Assembly (NCBI GenBank): GCA_964394905.1
Contig: CAYMZF010000007.1
Span: forward strand, 1 to 28,722
Reading direction: 5' to 3'
Origin: GCA-002840305 sp964394905
GTDB lineage: Bacteria > Patescibacteriota > Patescibacteriia > Patescibacteriales > UBA12465
DNA: 28,722 nt
In this document: positions 1 to 8,000 of the stretch, one piece after another
How positions within the stretch are numbered: position 1 is the stretch's first letter
Layout: every line of letters starts with the position of its first letter
Notes under the pieces: model-generated
The model's input: the letters and a program-made list of their open reading frames with translations, nothing else
Databases searched by the model: none
Told to the model about the DNA's origin: nothing
Translations under genes and position numbers: made by a program

Positions 1-907
1 CTTCTTTAATTATTTCATCGTTTAAAGCGCTTATAGCTTTATCAATATCTTCTTGAATTATATATTTTTTACCGTTGGCTTTATATTCAAATTTGACTGA
101 ATTTTCAGCATAAATTTTATCCTGTAAACCTTCCCATAAACCAGGAATAGTAAATCTTCCCGGTTCTAGAGCCATACTTTCTGATGGTTCGTCGGTATAG
201 ATATTAACTTCTACTGAACCGCCGGCCGGAACATTAACAGTATTTTTTATACGAAACAATTTATTGTCCGAACTTAATAATCTGGTAGTGGCCACTAACG
301 GTTGATTTTTTGATGATTGGTTTACAATAGTAACTTGGCCGACAATTTCTCCGCCCGAATCTTTTACCCCAGTACTGGAAAAGGTATTTTTAGTTTCTAT
401 TTCCATTTGGTTCATGCTAGCTTTAACGGATCGATCTAAATTTACTTGACCATCATCTTTATAGGCATAAAAATTTAGACTGTCTTCTAAGGTTTCTTTA
501 TTGGTATAAGCTATAATATCTAATTTAACCACTGAAAAATAAGCGACAATTAAAAGTAAAACTACCGTTAAAAAAGAAAAACGAAGAACCATTTTTCGAT
601 AATGAGAAACTCGACTATTAGGACCAAAAGAATATTTTTTATCTTCCATATAATTACTTTCTTGTAAATCGCCAGAATCATCTTTTATTTTTTCGGCCAT
701 TAAACGAAAAAATTCTTTTTTAGAATCAAAATTCTCGTTAGGTGAAAATTCACCTGAATTTTTCATAAGCTCGTCTCTAATTTTTTCTTTTATTTCCACA
801 AAATTATCTAATTCATTAGAATCATTTTTTTCTTGATCATTTATTTTTATTTTTTTGACAATTTTTTTGTTTTTTTTAGGATTAACAGGAGAAGTTTTAA
901 GAGGCAT
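1..907 (-). CDS. Membrane-anchored beta-rich hypothetical protein, C-terminus cut by window edge
   Basis: An open frame runs from an ATG at 905-907 through at least 302 codons and leaves the window at position 1, so only the N-terminal part is visible. Residues 1-105 are Lys/Glu/Asp-rich and hydrophilic. Residues about 107-126 (FSFLTVVLLLIVAYF and flanks) form one clear membrane segment, with a basic cytoplasmic side. The rest, predicted outside the membrane, is beta-rich with motifs such as GQVTIVN, QPLVATTRLL, NVPAGGSVEVNIYTDEP and FTIPGLW. From memory, this kind of segment occurs in Patescibacteria proteins often labelled baseplate J-like, but I cannot confirm that here. It lies 89 bp downstream of dnaE in the same direction with a possible promoter of its own. 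Function unknown; the gene itself is well supported by length and coding character. Confidence 0.8.
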   Translation of the reverse strand, partial: MPLKTSPVNPKKNKKIVKKIKINDQEKNDSNELDNFVEIKEKIRDELMKNSGEFSPNENFDSKKEFFRLMAEKIKDDSGDLQESNYMEDKKYSFGPNSRVSHYRKMVLRFSFLTVVLLLIVAYFSVVKLDIIAYTNKETLEDSLNFYAYKDDGQVNLDRSVKASMNQMEIETKNTFSSTGVKDSGGEIVGQVTIVNQSSKNQPLVATTRLLSSDNKLFRIKNTVNVPAGGSVEVNIYTDEPSESMALEPGRFTIPGLWEGLQDKIYAENSVKFEYKANGKKYIIQEDIDKAISALNDEIIKE

Positions 908-975
908 AAAATTATAACATATCGCTAAAAAAATATTTGGCGACAATTTAATTAAAATTTATTATATCTTTATTT

Positions 976-1004
976 ATAATAACATTTTTCTATAAATTAA
1001 ACAA
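976..1004 (-). promoter_or_regulatory. Possible sigma70-type promoter for the partial membrane protein gene
   Basis: Read on the minus strand, a -35-like TTGTTT (999-1004) is followed after 17 nt by TATTAT (976-981). The -35 overlaps the dnaE stop codon. The leader to the ATG at 907 would be about 60 nt. In DNA this AT-rich the match could be fortuitous. Confidence 0.4.
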
Positions 1005-4000
1005 TATCGGCTATGCCGTTTAATTCATCTTTTAGAATATTTCTAAGCTCTAAATTATTTTTTATTTGCAATTCCGATTTAATTAATTTTTCTCCTTGAG
1101 AAGTTTTTATTTTAAAATAAACAGCATCATCACCCGGATAATTTTCTAAAATAGCTTTTATTTTAGAAAAAACATCGGGCGATATCCCGTCTTTAAAAGA
1201 AATACCTAGAGATCGATTAGGAGTACTTTTTCCATTACCGTTGTTTTTGTTGTAATTATTATAATTTTCGTAATTATTACTGTAACCATTACCATAATTA
1301 TTATTATAACCATTTCCATTATTTCCGCCATTAAAACGTTTAAGAATTTTTATATTTTTAAATTCTTTAACTGTTTCTTCCAGGCCATCTAAAGTTAATT
1401 CCACTACTTTATTTACTAGTAATTTTGTCTCTCCGTCTTTATCGGATACATTAGCGTTAATTAAAATAGTTTTACCATCCTGCCAAAGATTAAGCGTTTC
1501 TTTTAAAATTTTAGGAAAAACAAGTATTTCGGTAAAAACTAAACCGTCACTTATTTTTACAAATAACATATTTTCATTTTTTTTAGTAACTATTTTTTTT
1601 ATGGAAGAAATCACTCCGGCCGATAAAATATCTTGATTTTTATAATTATTTAAATCAGCTAAGCTTATAATCGCACCGTCTAATTTTTCTTTAAAAACTC
1701 GAAAAGGATGTTCGGAAATATATAAACCTAATAAATCTTTTTCCCACTTTAATTTTTCGGCATTATCTATTTCCATTTCTTCCCGCAAAGTCGGATAAGC
1801 GAACACCGATGTTTGAATGGAATCAACAAACAAACTAACTTGCGGATTATTTTTTGATTTATTTTTTTCTTTACTAAATTCCAATAAAATATCAACATTC
1901 CCCAATAATTTACTGCGACTGTCAAAACAATCAAAAGCGCCACATTTAATCAAGCTTTCCAATGATTTTTTATTTAAATCTTTATCGGTAATTCGTTCTA
2001 AAAAATCAAAAATATTTTCAAATTTACCGTTGGCTTTTCTTTCTTTAATAATTTCTTCCACAATATGCGAACCTACATTTTTAACGGCATTCAAACCAAA
2101 ACGAATAGTTCTAACATTTTCTCCTTCGGCTGCAATTTGATTAGTAGCCGTACCGCTGGTTATAACCGTAAAGGAAGCGAAAGATTCATTAATATCAGGT
2201 GGCATAATTTCCATACCCATTTTACGACATTCTTCAATTTCAATGGCAATACGATCCATATCATTTTGATCGGATGTTAGCAGAGCGGCCATAAACTCAG
2301 CCGGATAATGAGCTTTTAAATAAGCAGTTTGATAAGCTACAAAAGCATAACAAGCGGCGTGAGAACGATTAAAACCATAACCGGCAAAAGGTTCAATAAA
2401 AGAAAAAACTTTTTCTCCTAAAGTTTTTGCTAAACCATTATCAACACAACCTTGAATAAATTTTTCTTTTTGTTCGGCTAATAATTCCGGAATTTTTTTA
2501 CCCATCGCTTTTCTTAAAGTGTCAGCTTCTCCACGAGTAAATCCGGCTAAAACTCGAGAAATTTGCATAACCTGTTCTTGATAAACGGCCACACCATAAG
2601 TTTTGCTTAAAACCGCCTCTAATTTAGGATGAAGATAGGTCATTTTGCGACCATGTTTACCACTGATAAAATCAGGGATCCATTCCATTGGACCGGGACG
2701 ATACAAAGCTACCATGGCAATAATATCTTCAAACTCAGTAGGTCGCAAATCTTTTAAATATCTTTTCATGCCACTAGATTCAAATTGAAACACACCGGTA
2801 GTTTCAGCTTTTTGAAATAGAACAAAAGAATCTTTATCGTCAGTCGGTATTTTATCAATATCAAGCTCTAAACCTCTGGTGTTTTTTATAATCTTAATGG
2901 CTGACTCAATAATGGTTAAATTTTTTAAACCCAAAAAATCAATTTTTAATAATCCTAAATCTTCAACCGGATGCAGAGAATATTGCGAAACAATTGTTTT
3001 ATCGGACGAGGAAGCGTATTGTAACGGAACATAATCGGTCAATGGATCTTTAGTAACCAAAACTCCGCAAGCATGAACCGACGAATGACGAGAAACACCT
3101 TCCAATTTTTGAGCAAAATCTAAAATTCTACGAGCCGCCGGATCTTTTTTATAAATATCTTTAACCTCGGACAGATTCTCAACCGCGTCCTTTATTTTGT
3201 AATTCATCGGAATCATTTTGGCTAGTTTATCACAATAATCATATGGTTCATCTAAAACTCGACCGACATCTCTAATGGCCATACGAGAAGCCATAGTTCC
3301 GAAAGTAATTATTTGTGAAACATTTTCTTGTCCGTATTTTTGAGCTACATAACGGATAACTTCTTCTCGTCTAATATCAGCAAAATCCAAATCAATATCC
3401 GGCATGGAAATTCTATCCGGATTTAAAAATCTTTCAAATAGTAATTCATATTTAATCGGATCTAAATTAGTAATACCGGTCAAATAACAAACCATGGAAC
3501 CGGCGGCGCTACCTCGACCGGGTCCAACTACAATCTTTTCGTTTTTAGCCCAATTAACTAAATCAGATACAATTAAAAAGTATGACGGCCAACCCATTTT
3601 GTTTATAACTTCCAATTCATAATCTAATCTTTTTTTAACTTCCTCAATTTCCTGATTCGAGGCGTCAGCAAATCGCTTAAGAATTCCGTCTTCGCATAAT
3701 TTAGTTAAATAGGAAGCCTGATCATAACCTGCGGGAACGGCAAAATACGGTAAATGAATATCATCTAATTTTATTTCAACATTACATTTATCGGCGATTT
3801 TAACGGTATTTTTAATAGCTTCCGGAACATCTTCAAAAGCGGCTATCAGTTCTTTCGGATCACGACATGAATAATTGCCATGACCTAACATTTTCATTCT
3901 ATCAGGATCATCTTTTTTCTTTTTACTTTGTAAACACAATAGGATGTCTTGAGCTTCATCATCCTCTTTGTTTAAATAATGAATATCATTAGTTACCACT

Positions 4001-4602
4001 AAAGGAATATTTAATTCTTTGGAAAATTTTTTTAATTGTTCGTTAAGCCGGATTTGTCCTTCTAATTCTGGATGATCTTGTATTTCCAAATAAAAATTAT
4101 CCTGACCGAAAAGATTATTATAGGCTAAAATTTTTTCCTTGGCTTGGTCTAATTGTTTCGCTAAAATCAAAGACGGAATCTCCCCTCCCATACAAGCGGT
4201 ACAAGCGATAAGTCCTTCATGATATTCTTGTAATATTTCAAAGTCAATTCTCGGTTTATAATAAAAACCCTCTAAATGAGCTTTAGAAGTTAATTTAATC
4301 AAATTTTGATAACCAGTATTATTTTTAGCTAAAAGCAATAAGTGATAATTACGAGCATCACTTCGAGTATTTTTATCAAAACGAGAATTAGGCGCTACAT
4401 AAGCTTCCACTCCAATAATCGGCTTAATTCCGGCTTTTTTGCATTTTTTATAGAATTCCACCACTCCATACATCACTCCATGATCGGTAATAGCTAAGGC
4501 CGGGCAACCTTGATCTTTAGCTTTGGCAATAAAATCATCCAGATTAGTTAAACCGTCCAGTAATGAATAATGAGTATGATTATGGAGATGCACAAAAGAC
4601 AT
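997..4602 (-). CDS. dnaE: DNA polymerase III alpha subunit (DnaE1 type) with N-terminal PHP domain
   Basis: This is the replicative C-family DNA polymerase, 1201 residues, close to the usual 1150-1200. The PHP domain occupies about residues 1-280 and begins FVHLHNHTHYSLLDG. It keeps HxH, GVEAYV, an internal Cys/His set and NDIHY, which suggests an intact metal site and possible intrinsic 3'-5' proofreading (inference). The polymerase core contains PGRGSAAGS and PDIDLDF, giving catalytic D402 and D404. The third catalytic Asp is D555 in LLKIDFLGLK; all three fall where E. coli DnaE has D401, D403 and D555. Then follow the finger region with YRPGPM, the HhH region with GFNRSHAACYA, and an OB fold near residues 1000-1085. 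An Asn/Gly/Tyr-rich linker (about 1089-1125) precedes a small C-terminal domain. The ATG at 4602 fits the conserved N-terminus. It appears to be transcribed alone. Confidence 0.97.
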   Translation of the reverse strand: MSFVHLHNHTHYSLLDGLTNLDDFIAKAKDQGCPALAITDHGVMYGVVEFYKKCKKAGIKPIIGVEAYVAPNSRFDKNTRSDARNYHLLLLAKNNTGYQNLIKLTSKAHLEGFYYKPRIDFEILQEYHEGLIACTACMGGEIPSLILAKQLDQAKEKILAYNNLFGQDNFYLEIQDHPELEGQIRLNEQLKKFSKELNIPLVVTNDIHYLNKEDDEAQDILLCLQSKKKKDDPDRMKMLGHGNYSCRDPKELIAAFEDVPEAIKNTVKIADKCNVEIKLDDIHLPYFAVPAGYDQASYLTKLCEDGILKRFADASNQEIEEVKKRLDYELEVINKMGWPSYFLIVSDLVNWAKNEKIVVGPGRGSAAGSMVCYLTGITNLDPIKYELLFERFLNPDRISMPDIDLDFADIRREEVIRYVAQKYGQENVSQIITFGTMASRMAIRDVGRVLDEPYDYCDKLAKMIPMNYKIKDAVENLSEVKDIYKKDPAARRILDFAQKLEGVSRHSSVHACGVLVTKDPLTDYVPLQYASSSDKTIVSQYSLHPVEDLGLLKIDFLGLKNLTIIESAIKIIKNTRGLELDIDKIPTDDKDSFVLFQKAETTGVFQFESSGMKRYLKDLRPTEFEDIIAMVALYRPGPMEWIPDFISGKHGRKMTYLHPKLEAVLSKTYGVAVYQEQVMQISRVLAGFTRGEADTLRKAMGKKIPELLAEQKEKFIQGCVDNGLAKTLGEKVFSFIEPFAGYGFNRSHAACYAFVAYQTAYLKAHYPAEFMAALLTSDQNDMDRIAIEIEECRKMGMEIMPPDINESFASFTVITSGTATNQIAAEGENVRTIRFGLNAVKNVGSHIVEEIIKERKANGKFENIFDFLERITDKDLNKKSLESLIKCGAFDCFDSRSKLLGNVDILLEFSKEKNKSKNNPQVSLFVDSIQTSVFAYPTLREEMEIDNAEKLKWEKDLLGLYISEHPFRVFKEKLDGAIISLADLNNYKNQDILSAGVISSIKKIVTKKNENMLFVKISDGLVFTEILVFPKILKETLNLWQDGKTILINANVSDKDGETKLLVNKVVELTLDGLEETVKEFKNIKILKRFNGGNNGNGYNNNYGNGYSNNYENYNNYNKNNGNGKSTPNRSLGISFKDGISPDVFSKIKAILENYPGDDAVYFKIKTSQGEKLIKSELQIKNNLELRNILKDELNGIADIV

Positions 4603-4629
4603 AAAAATAAGTTAAATTATTTATACTAT

Positions 4630-4658
4630 ATCATAAGTTAAAATTAAAAATAATTCAA
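4630..4658 (-). promoter_or_regulatory. Probable sigma70 promoter of dnaE
   Basis: On the minus strand, TTGAAT (4653-4658) and TATGAT (4630-4635) are separated by exactly 17 nt. They lie between the upstream terminator and the dnaE start. The predicted leader is about 20 nt and lacks a Shine-Dalgarno sequence. Confidence 0.5.
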
Positions 4659-4671
4659 ATTAAAAAATAAT

Positions 4672-4696
4672 AAAAAAAATCGGATAGAATCCGATT
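4672..4696 (-). terminator. Rho-independent terminator of the parA-parB-peptide operon
   Basis: AATCGGA (4678-4684) pairs with TCCGATT (4690-4696) around a 5-nt loop. On the minus strand the hairpin is followed by a run of T (forward A run 4672-4679). It lies 47 bp after the stop codon of the 43-residue ORF, so that ORF would be included in the parAB transcript. Confidence 0.75.
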
Positions 4697-4742
4697 AAAA
4701 TAATGTCAAATAATTTTATTTTTTATTCTTAAAATAAGATTA

Positions 4743-4874
4743 TTATATTTTTTGAGAATTACTCTCAAGTAAATCTTCTTTAAAAATAAAAATAGATAAT
4801 ATCCCAATTCCTACTAAACCTATAAAAGGTAGAACGAAAAGAATTAACGCAGAAATTAATAAAAAAATTTCCAT
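4743..4874 (-). CDS. 43-residue single-pass membrane peptide at the end of the parAB operon
   Basis: A short ORF starts at ATG 4872-4874 and ends at the TAA at 4743-4745. The product begins MEIFLLISALILFVLP and ends in a charged tail, KEDLLESNSQKI. Residues about 3-31 are almost entirely hydrophobic with Pro and Gly breaks, so it is predicted to be one membrane helix or a tight hairpin. Support for translation is unusually good: a perfect AGGAGG lies 6 nt before the ATG, while nearly all other genes in the window have no Shine-Dalgarno. It begins 24 bp after parB and is followed by the operon terminator, so it is positioned as a third gene of the segregation operon. I do not recognise a family. 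A role linked to ParA/ParB membrane positioning is only a guess from context. Confidence 0.7.
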   Translation of the reverse strand: MEIFLLISALILFVLPFIGLVGIGILSIFIFKEDLLESNSQKI

Positions 4875-4880
4875 TATAAA

Positions 4881-4886
4881 CCTCCT
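4881..4886 (-). promoter_or_regulatory. Canonical Shine-Dalgarno of the 43-residue peptide
   Basis: On the minus strand AGGAGG is preceded by an A run and followed by the 6-nt spacer TTTATA, then ATG. It is the only full anti-16S match I find directly upstream of a gene in this window, and it fixes the start at 4874. Confidence 0.75.
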
Positions 4887-4898
4887 TTTTTTAAATTA

Positions 4899-5780
4899 TT
4901 ATTTTATTATTTTTTTAATGATCTCATTTAAATCTTCATTGGTATAAAAACTAATCTCAATTCGACCGCCTTTTTGACCACGCTTGATATCCACTTTAGT
5001 GTTTAAATGCTTCTGTAAAGTATTACGCAGTTTCTCGTCATTTTCTTCAATATTTATTTTAGCTTTCTTAGTTCCACCAGATTGCTTAATTAATTTGTCA
5101 GTTTCTCTAACTGATAAATTATTATAGATAATTTTTCTAAAAATTGATATTTGTTTAACTTCCCCGCTTAAACCCAAAAGATATTTGGCATGAGCTTCAG
5201 AAATTTGTTTTTTAGCTAAAGCTGTTTTTATTTCTTCCGGTAAAGATAAAAAACGTAAAACATTGGCAATGGAAGATCTGGATTTACCTAATCTTTTTGA
5301 TAAATCATCTTGAGTTAAATTAAATTCGGTCATCAATTGATTATAGGCCATAGCCGATTCAATCGGATTAATATTTTCTCGTTGTAAATTTTCAATTAAA
5401 GCAATTTCTAATTTTCGTTGTTCACTGGCTTCTCTAACTATTACCGGAACTTCCCGCAAACCTAATTCCAAAGCACTGCGTAATCGTCGTTCTCCGGCGA
5501 TTAATTCATAAGTACCGTCGGCTTTAGGAGTAACAATTAAGGGTTGAATAATCCCGTATTCTTTAATAGAATTAACCAAATCATTTAAAGAAACAGGATC
5601 AAATTCATGTCGCGGTTGATAAGGATTGGCACTTATTTTTTCGGGATCAAGTTTAGTAATAACACTTTGATTAACTGTCGGAGTTATTGAAGAATCGTTT
5701 AAACTCACTGTAAAATTTTTATTATTAACTTTTTTAGGAATAAGAGAATCAAGTCCTCGTCCTAAACCTTTGTTCATCAT
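4899..5780 (-). CDS. parB: Chromosome partitioning protein ParB
   Basis: This is the CTP-dependent DNA clamp that loads at parS and works with ParA in chromosome segregation; it has 293 residues, typical of chromosomal ParB. The N-terminus MMNKGLGRGLDSLIP matches the short ParA-interacting peptide of ParB proteins. The ParB/Srx nucleotide-binding fold spans about residues 45-135, with NPYQPR (57-62) and the CTP-binding GERRLRSA (96-103). NLQRENINPIE follows, then a helix-turn-helix at about 155-178 (LTQDDLSKRLGKSRSSIANV). The C-terminal dimerisation segment ends KGGRIEISFYTNEDL and a short tail. Two ATGs in a row (5780, 5777) make the exact start ambiguous by one residue. It begins 4 bp after parA, implying co-translation. 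I did not find an obvious near-consensus parS palindrome in the window. Confidence 0.95.
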   Translation of the reverse strand: MMNKGLGRGLDSLIPKKVNNKNFTVSLNDSSITPTVNQSVITKLDPEKISANPYQPRHEFDPVSLNDLVNSIKEYGIIQPLIVTPKADGTYELIAGERRLRSALELGLREVPVIVREASEQRKLEIALIENLQRENINPIESAMAYNQLMTEFNLTQDDLSKRLGKSRSSIANVLRFLSLPEEIKTALAKKQISEAHAKYLLGLSGEVKQISIFRKIIYNNLSVRETDKLIKQSGGTKKAKINIEENDEKLRNTLQKHLNTKVDIKRGQKGGRIEISFYTNEDLNEIIKKIIK

Positions 5781-5784
5781 ATAT

Positions 5785-6546
5785 TTAAATTAAATTAATT
5801 ATTTCTTTAGCTAAATCTTCATAAGACTTAGCGGCTAATGATTTGGGATCATATTGTAAAATACTAGAACCATAACTGGGAGCCTCGGCTAAACGAACCG
5901 AACGAGGAATAATGGATTTAAAAACTTTATTAGGAAAATATTTATACAATTCATCTTTAACTAAGGATGATAATTTATTACGTTTATCAAACATGGTAAT
6001 AACCACACCTAAAATTCCCAATTCCGGCTTTAAATTATTTTGAATCAAAGAAATAGTCTCCAGTAATTGTCCTAAACCTTCTAAAGCATAATATTCACTT
6101 TGAATCGGAATTAAAACTTTATCGGAGGCCACTAAACCGTTTATAGTAAGCAAACCTAAAGACGGCGGACCATCAACAATAATATAATCAAATTGATCTT
6201 TTATTTCTTTTAAGGCCGTATCCAAACGAAATTCGCGATTATCTAAATCAACTAACTCAACTGAAGCCCCAGATAAAGCGATGGTAGCCGGAATAACAAA
6301 ATAATTATTTTGTTTAGTTTTAAGTATTACATCAAAAATTGAACAATTACCAACGATAACATCATAAATACCTTTTTCTACTTGACGATGATTAATACCT
6401 AAACCGGAAGTGGCATTAGCTTGAGGATCAAGATCTAAAAGCAAAACTTTTTTACCGAAATAAGCTAAATAAGCTCCCAAATTAACAGCGGTAGTAGTTT
6501 TACCGACTCCTCCTTTTTGATTAACGACGGAGATTATTATTCCCAT
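5785..6546 (-). CDS. parA: Chromosome partitioning ATPase ParA (Soj)
   Basis: This is a deviant-Walker ATPase that binds DNA non-specifically as an ATP dimer and moves ParB-parS complexes. It has 253 residues, typical of the short chromosomal type without an N-terminal HTH. The Walker A is KGGVGKTTT with signature Lys11 and catalytic Lys16. LLLDLDPQANAT follows as the switch I/A' region, then YIIVDGPPSLG as Walker B and the late motif LGVVITMFDKRNKLS. The C-terminus has IPRSVRLAEAPSYG, a strong ParA/Soj signature. It is first in the parA-parB-peptide operon and has a good upstream promoter. There is no Shine-Dalgarno; the ATG at 6546 matches the conserved MGxIISVVNQKGG start. Confidence 0.96.
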   Translation of the reverse strand: MGIIISVVNQKGGVGKTTTAVNLGAYLAYFGKKVLLLDLDPQANATSGLGINHRQVEKGIYDVIVGNCSIFDVILKTKQNNYFVIPATIALSGASVELVDLDNREFRLDTALKEIKDQFDYIIVDGPPSLGLLTINGLVASDKVLIPIQSEYYALEGLGQLLETISLIQNNLKPELGILGVVITMFDKRNKLSSLVKDELYKYFPNKVFKSIIPRSVRLAEAPSYGSSILQYDPKSLAAKSYEDLAKEIINLI

Positions 6547-6579
6547 AAGTAAGTCTGAATTAATAATAAGTTCTCTTTC

Positions 6580-6608
6580 ATTATAACGTATAATAAAAAA
6601 ATCGGCAA
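6580..6608 (-). promoter_or_regulatory. Probable promoter of the parA operon
   Basis: The minus strand has TTGCCG (6603-6608), a 17-nt spacer, and a perfect TATAAT (6580-6585). This predicts initiation near 6573 and a leader of about 27 nt. It is divergent from the tRNA-Leu promoter 30 bp away. Confidence 0.6.
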
Positions 6609-6637
6609 ATATATTTTAAACCAAACTATAAAATTTT

Positions 6638-6666
6638 TTGACATTTACAAAAAAATACTTTATTAT
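6638..6666 (+). promoter_or_regulatory. Strong sigma70 promoter of tRNA-Leu
   Basis: A perfect TTGACA (6638-6643) is followed by a 17-nt spacer and TATTAT (6661-6666). Initiation is expected around 6673, only a few bases before the mature tRNA 5' end, as is common for stable RNA genes. Confidence 0.8.
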
Positions 6667-6678
6667 GTTTTTATCTTG

Positions 6679-6763
6679 GCCGATGTGGTGAAACTGGCAA
6701 ACACGCACGACTCAAACTCGTGTGCCGCAAGGTTTGTGGGTTCAACTCCCACCATCGGCACCA
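6679..6763 (+). tRNA. tRNA-Leu, anticodon CAA, CCA encoded
   Basis: The acceptor strands GCCGATG (6679-6685) and CATCGGC (6753-6759) pair perfectly, followed by discriminator A and a genome-encoded CCA (6761-6763). The anticodon arm is CACGA / loop CTCAAAC / TCGTG, giving anticodon CAA (6713-6715), which reads UUG. The T arm is GTGGG-TTCAACT-CCCAC. The variable region GTGCCGCAAGGTTT contributes a class II extra arm, consistent with leucine. Total length is 85 nt including CCA. Confidence 0.95.
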
Positions 6764-6797
6764 ATAAAAAAAGCTTTTAAACAAAGTTTTTTTTATT
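6764..6797 (+). terminator. Probable intrinsic terminator after tRNA-Leu
   Basis: An A-rich arm ending in GCTTT (to 6777) can pair with AAAG plus an eight-T run and ATT (6783-6797), about 15 bp, nearly all A-U. The T run is within the 3' arm. Position directly after the tRNA and just before the next promoter supports the call; the lack of G-C pairs weakens it. Confidence 0.45.
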
Positions 6798-6798
6798 A

Positions 6799-6827
6799 TT
6801 GACTAAAACAAGAAAAAGGTTTAAAGT
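6799..6827 (+). promoter_or_regulatory. Possible promoter of the dGTPase-like gene
   Basis: TTGACT (6799-6804), a 17-nt spacer and TAAAGT (6822-6827, four of six matches) precede the ATG at 6867, giving a leader of about 33 nt. Confidence 0.45.
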
Positions 6828-6866
6828 AAATAATCATTTAGAACATTAACAAAAAAAAATATAACA

Positions 6867-7931
6867 ATGAAAACAGAATTAGAAAAATATCATGATTGTC
6901 TTAAAGAACAAGCTTTCGGCCAAACCCGTGGACGAAAAAAATGCAATGACGAAGGTATTCTAAACATAATTGATCCCTTTGAAGTTGATATTACTAAAAT
7001 ATTAAACTCCAAAAGTTTCCGTCGATTAAAAGAAAAAACTCAAGTTTTTTCTTTTTCAAAAAATAATCTAGTTAGAAATAGATTAATTCATACTTTGGAA
7101 GTAAAAGAAATCGCCAAAACATTAGCTTTAATACTAGGACTTAATGTAAGTTTAGTTAAAGCTATCGCTTTAGCCCATGATATCGGCCACACTCCTTTTG
7201 GTCATTTAGGAGAACGATACATAAAAGCCACTCTTGATACAAACTTTAATCACTCCTCTTTCGGCGTAATTATCGCTCAAAACATTGAAGAAAAAGGACA
7301 GGGATTAAATTTGTGTTTTGAGACTTTAGAAGGTATTATGCATCATGGTTCAAAAAACGGATTTAAAATTGATCGTTCTTTACCGGTTGAATATGGCGTA
7401 GTAATGCTAGCCGACAAAATCGCCTATCTATTTTCAGATATCGAAGATGCTTGCCGTTTAGGAAAATTTCAAGATCCTTTATCAAAAAAACTTTATTTGT
7501 TTGGAAAAAATCGAACTGAACAGGTTACCAGTTGTATTACTGCCATTTGCAAAGAAAGCTATCAAACCGGATATCTTTCTTTTGAAAAATCAACTGAAAG
7601 CGAAGTTTTTCAAACATTAAGAAAATGGATGTATGATAATTTATATTACATCCTTGATGGAGAAAATGAACGAAACGTTTTTTGGAAAAAGATAGATAAA
7701 GTTCATCATCTTTTAAATGAAAATTTATTTTTATACAAAAATTTAAAAGATTGCGATATCGCTACTATTTTGGCAATTATGACTGACGATGAAATCTATA
7801 ATTTATCTTTAATAGATAATCTATCAATTAAGGATATCAAAATTATAGAAAGTATGGGATTTTTTGAAATAGCCCCTTATTGTCAATTTTTTAATTACGA
7901 AGAAAGTAATTTATTGACTAATAAGTTATAA
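6867..7931 (+). CDS. dgt: dGTPase-family HD-domain deoxynucleoside triphosphohydrolase
   Basis: This 354-residue HD-superfamily protein is of the deoxyguanosinetriphosphate triphosphohydrolase-like type, which cleaves dNTPs to deoxynucleoside plus triphosphate and so tunes dNTP pools. SKSFRRLKEKTQVF (about 48-61) is the characteristic family N-terminal motif. The metal ligands are visible: His75 in RLIHTLEV, His104-Asp105 in AHDIGHTPFGH, and Asp183 in ADKIAYLFSDIEDA. The long insert seen in E. coli Dgt is missing, as in the shorter bacterial Dgt-like proteins. The start ATG has an A-rich leader and no Shine-Dalgarno. It is a single plus-strand gene between the tRNA and a shared terminator. 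The substrate preference (dGTP or other dNTPs) cannot be read from sequence, so the symbol refers to the family. Confidence 0.88.
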   Translation: MKTELEKYHDCLKEQAFGQTRGRKKCNDEGILNIIDPFEVDITKILNSKSFRRLKEKTQVFSFSKNNLVRNRLIHTLEVKEIAKTLALILGLNVSLVKAIALAHDIGHTPFGHLGERYIKATLDTNFNHSSFGVIIAQNIEEKGQGLNLCFETLEGIMHHGSKNGFKIDRSLPVEYGVVMLADKIAYLFSDIEDACRLGKFQDPLSKKLYLFGKNRTEQVTSCITAICKESYQTGYLSFEKSTESEVFQTLRKWMYDNLYYILDGENERNVFWKKIDKVHHLLNENLFLYKNLKDCDIATILAIMTDDEIYNLSLIDNLSIKDIKIIESMGFFEIAPYCQFFNYEESNLLTNKL

Positions 7932-7938
7932 CACAAAA

Positions 7939-7967
7939 AGAGTGGATTTTTTCCACTCTATTTTTTT
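7939..7967. terminator. Bidirectional terminator between dgt and mnmA
   Basis: AGAGTGGA (7939-7946) pairs with TCCACTCT (7952-7959) around a five-T loop. A T run follows on the plus strand (7961-7967), and an A run before the hairpin gives T residues on the minus strand. It sits between convergent genes and can serve both. Confidence 0.85.
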
Positions 7968-8000
7968 ATCAAATTTTTATACTTTTAAACAAATTGCTAA

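Noticed and set aside
1817..2280. Plus-strand ORFs opposite dnaE
   Set aside because: They are antisense to conserved polymerase motifs, and have no promoter, leader or recognisable product.
4603..6866. A parS site near parAB
   Set aside because: I found no near-match to the TGTTTCACGTGAAACA type palindrome by eye; a diverged parS could still exist.
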